DNA of 7,294 nt, taken from assembly GCA_040756715.1 (NCBI GenBank), contig JBFLYE010000129.1:1-7294 (forward strand). The letters are read 5' to 3'. The DNA comes from JBFLYE01 sp040756715 [NCBI: bacterium] (GTDB lineage Bacteria > UBA9089 > UBA9088). The notes below the pieces were generated by a model. The model saw only the letters and a list, made by a program, of their open reading frames with translations. It had not been told where the DNA came from and did not search any database. This document shows, piece after piece, positions 6,212 to 7,294 of this stretch. Every line of letters starts with the position of its first letter. Positions within the stretch are counted from its first letter, which is position 1. Made by a program: the position numbers and the translations under genes.

Positions 6212-6228
6212 TGCGTTATAAAGTTTAT

Positions 6229-6257
6229 AGTGTATAAAGATTTAATAATTCGGACAA
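6229..6257 (-). promoter_or_regulatory. Possible weak promoter for the Fe-S membrane protein
   Basis: In the 53-base gap before the gene, the minus strand reads TTGTCC (6257-6252), 17 bp, TACACT (6234-6229), each 4/6 of consensus. The start would be near 6222, about 11 bases before the ATG. The surroundings are very AT-rich, so chance matches are likely and readthrough from upstream is equally possible. Confidence 0.3.
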
Positions 6258-6264
6258 AATTTTA

Positions 6265-6444
6265 TCAGAATAAGGTGTAGATAAAAGGACCAACCGCACT
6301 TGATTGGGCAAAGATAAGAAGCAAAGCGAAGAGGAGCAAAACAACAACCATGGGAATAAGCCACCAAAGTTTTCTTTGCCAAAGAAATCCTATCAATTCG
6401 CCCATTATCCCAAACCTTGTAATTATTCCTTTAATTATCTCCAT
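6265..6444 (-). CDS. DUF5989-like small membrane protein (SxtK-like)
   Basis: A 59-residue protein beginning MEIIKGIITR. After a short amphipathic start comes ELIGFLWQRKLWWLIP (16-31), one strong transmembrane helix (about 28-46) and the conserved-looking end AQSSAVGPFIYTLF (46-59). This pattern, ELxxFLxxRKxWWLxP, a hydrophobic run, then AQSSAxxPFIYTLF, is what I know from the DUF5989 family. Those proteins are about 50-60 residues long and are often encoded beside carbamoyltransferases and SxtJ-type proteins, including, as I recall, the small SxtK of saxitoxin clusters. The ATG lies inside the end of the carbamoyltransferase gene, overlapping it by 14 bases, so translation is probably coupled. 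The molecular role is unknown; a membrane anchor or partner for the carbamoyltransferase is an inference. No SxtJ-like gene follows here. Confidence 0.85.
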   Translation of the reverse strand: MEIIKGIITRFGIMGELIGFLWQRKLWWLIPMVVVLLLFALLLIFAQSSAVGPFIYTLF

Positions 6445-7294
6445 TTTTTCTTACTATAAATTTCTCAAGCACCAATACATCCATTCCACTTTTACTAAAT
6501 GTGTTAAAAGCATCCTCTGGCGTATTAACAATAGGCTCTCCCTTTAGATTAAAGGATGTATTTAAAATCAGGGGAATGCCTGTTGCGCTTTTAAACTTTT
6601 CAATAAGCCTATAATACTTTGGGTTTGTCTCCTTAAATACAGTCTGAAGCCTTCCTGTTCCATCCACATGGGTAATTGCAGGAATAATATCCCTTTTGTC
6701 TTCTAAAACATCTACCACATAAAGCATAAACCTTGCAGGATAATGCAATGATGGATTAGAAAGGTTAAAATATTTGCTTGTTTCTTCCACCAGAACAGAT
6801 GGTGCGAAGGGCCTAAATGGCTCTCTAAACTTTATCTTTATATTCACAATATCCTTCATCTTTGCCTTTCTGGGATCTGCAAGGATTGACCTATTTCCCA
6901 ATGCCCGAGGACCCCATTCAAATCTTCCTTGAAACCATCCTACAACCTTATCATTTTGAAGATAGCCAACAATTCTTTCAAACAATCTCTCATCATCCTC
7001 AATATATTCGTAAGGAATATTATTTTTGTCAAGGAATTCCTTTATTTCTCCAAAGCTATATTCCTTTCCCCAAAATGCATGCTCCATCACAAAGCTCCTT
7101 TCCTTTCCAAGGAGGCTATGATAGGCATATAAGGCTGCTCCCAATGCACCTCCACCATCGCCTGCCTGCGGCTGAATATATAATTCCTCAAATTGCGTCT
7201 TTTTTAATACCCTTCCATTGGCGACGCTATTTAAGGCAACGCCTCCAGCAATGCAGAGCTTTTTAAGACCTGTCTCTTTATAAAGGCAATTTAC
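6431..7294 (-). CDS. NodU/CmcH-family carbamoyltransferase, N-terminus beyond the window
   Basis: Transfers the carbamoyl group of carbamoyl phosphate, through a carbamoyl-adenylate, to a hydroxyl of a sugar, antibiotic or similar acceptor. The 287 visible residues are the C-terminal half of a family usually near 570-620 residues, open at base 7294. The end of the ASKHA/Kae1-like domain shows AGGVALNSVANG (residues 16-27 of the visible part) and IQPQAGDGGGALGAA (40-54). The C-terminal domain shows VGWFQGRFEWGPRALGNRS (from about residue 118), ADPR, IKFREPFRPFAPSV and, near the end, LNTSFN. These are the strongest family signatures and look intact. The N-terminal metal-binding histidines lie outside the window. 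It is upstream of, and overlaps, the DUF5989-like gene. The acceptor cannot be read from the sequence; polysaccharide or secondary-metabolite decoration are both possible. Confidence 0.95.
   Translation of the reverse strand, partial: VNCLYKETGLKKLCIAGGVALNSVANGRVLKKTQFEELYIQPQAGDGGGALGAALYAYHSLLGKERSFVMEHAFWGKEYSFGEIKEFLDKNNIPYEYIEDDERLFERIVGYLQNDKVVGWFQGRFEWGPRALGNRSILADPRKAKMKDIVNIKIKFREPFRPFAPSVLVEETSKYFNLSNPSLHYPARFMLYVVDVLEDKRDIIPAITHVDGTGRLQTVFKETNPKYYRLIEKFKSATGIPLILNTSFNLKGEPIVNTPEDAFNTFSKSGMDVLVLEKFIVRKNGDN

Noticed and set aside
6862-7266. Plus-strand open frame opposite the carbamoyltransferase
   Set aside because: It is antisense to conserved family motifs, with His/Pro/Gln-rich content typical of a reverse-strand artefact.
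1-7294. tRNA, rRNA, CRISPR array, transposase or att sites
   Set aside because: No spaced direct repeats, cloverleaf-like segments, rRNA sequence, transposase motifs or terminal repeats with target duplications were seen.

Overview
The window is an AT-rich bacterial chromosome segment with densely packed genes. Arginine is written mostly as AGG/AGA and leucine largely as CTT/TTA. RsmE and TilS are bacterial housekeeping proteins, and a PilT-type motor ATPase implies type IV pili or a related filament system. No gene is diagnostic of a phylum. The AT-richness, the divergent protein sequences, the missing Shine-Dalgarno (SD) sequences and a palindromic repeat used as coding sequence suggest an uncultivated lineage, but that is an impression, not a placement.

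Layout: (1) 1-1303, minus strand: rsmE (16S rRNA m3U1498 methyltransferase) followed by an overlapping tilS (tRNA-Ile lysidine synthetase) that leaves the window at base 1. (2) 1304-1433: a divergent intergenic region with a well-formed sigma70-type promoter on each strand. Both appear to start transcription at, or within a few bases of, the start codon. (3) 1434-4782, plus strand: a PilT/PilU-like ATPase, a membrane-anchored transglutaminase-fold protein, and an ABC transporter ATPase that overlaps the transglutaminase stop. No ABC permease follows. (4) 4772-7294, minus strand, in transcription order: the C-terminal half of a NodU/CmcH-type carbamoyltransferase (enters from the right edge), a 59-residue DUF5989-like membrane protein overlapping its 3' end, a small membrane 4Fe-4S ('polyferredoxin') protein, and a LarE-type sulfur transferase. 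larE and the ABC gene converge and overlap by 11 bp inside a perfect inverted repeat that contains both stop codons.

Functionally, rsmE and tilS are translation maintenance. The plus-strand operon combines a motor ATPase with envelope functions. The minus-strand cluster pairs a carbamoyltransferase with a small membrane partner, as known from polysaccharide and saxitoxin-type clusters, and then carries two Fe-S or sulfur-related genes. LarE here has the three-cysteine pattern expected of Fe-S-cluster versions. The membrane Fe-S protein ends in residues encoded by a GC-rich double-hairpin repeat.

No rRNA, tRNA, CRISPR array, transposase or integrase was seen. There is no stretch over 300 bases without a gene. 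I saw no clearly new defence or mobile system. The most unusual items are the repeat-derived protein tail, the leaderless promoters, the convergent stop-codon palindrome and the carbamoyltransferase/DUF5989/Fe-S/LarE neighbourhood.
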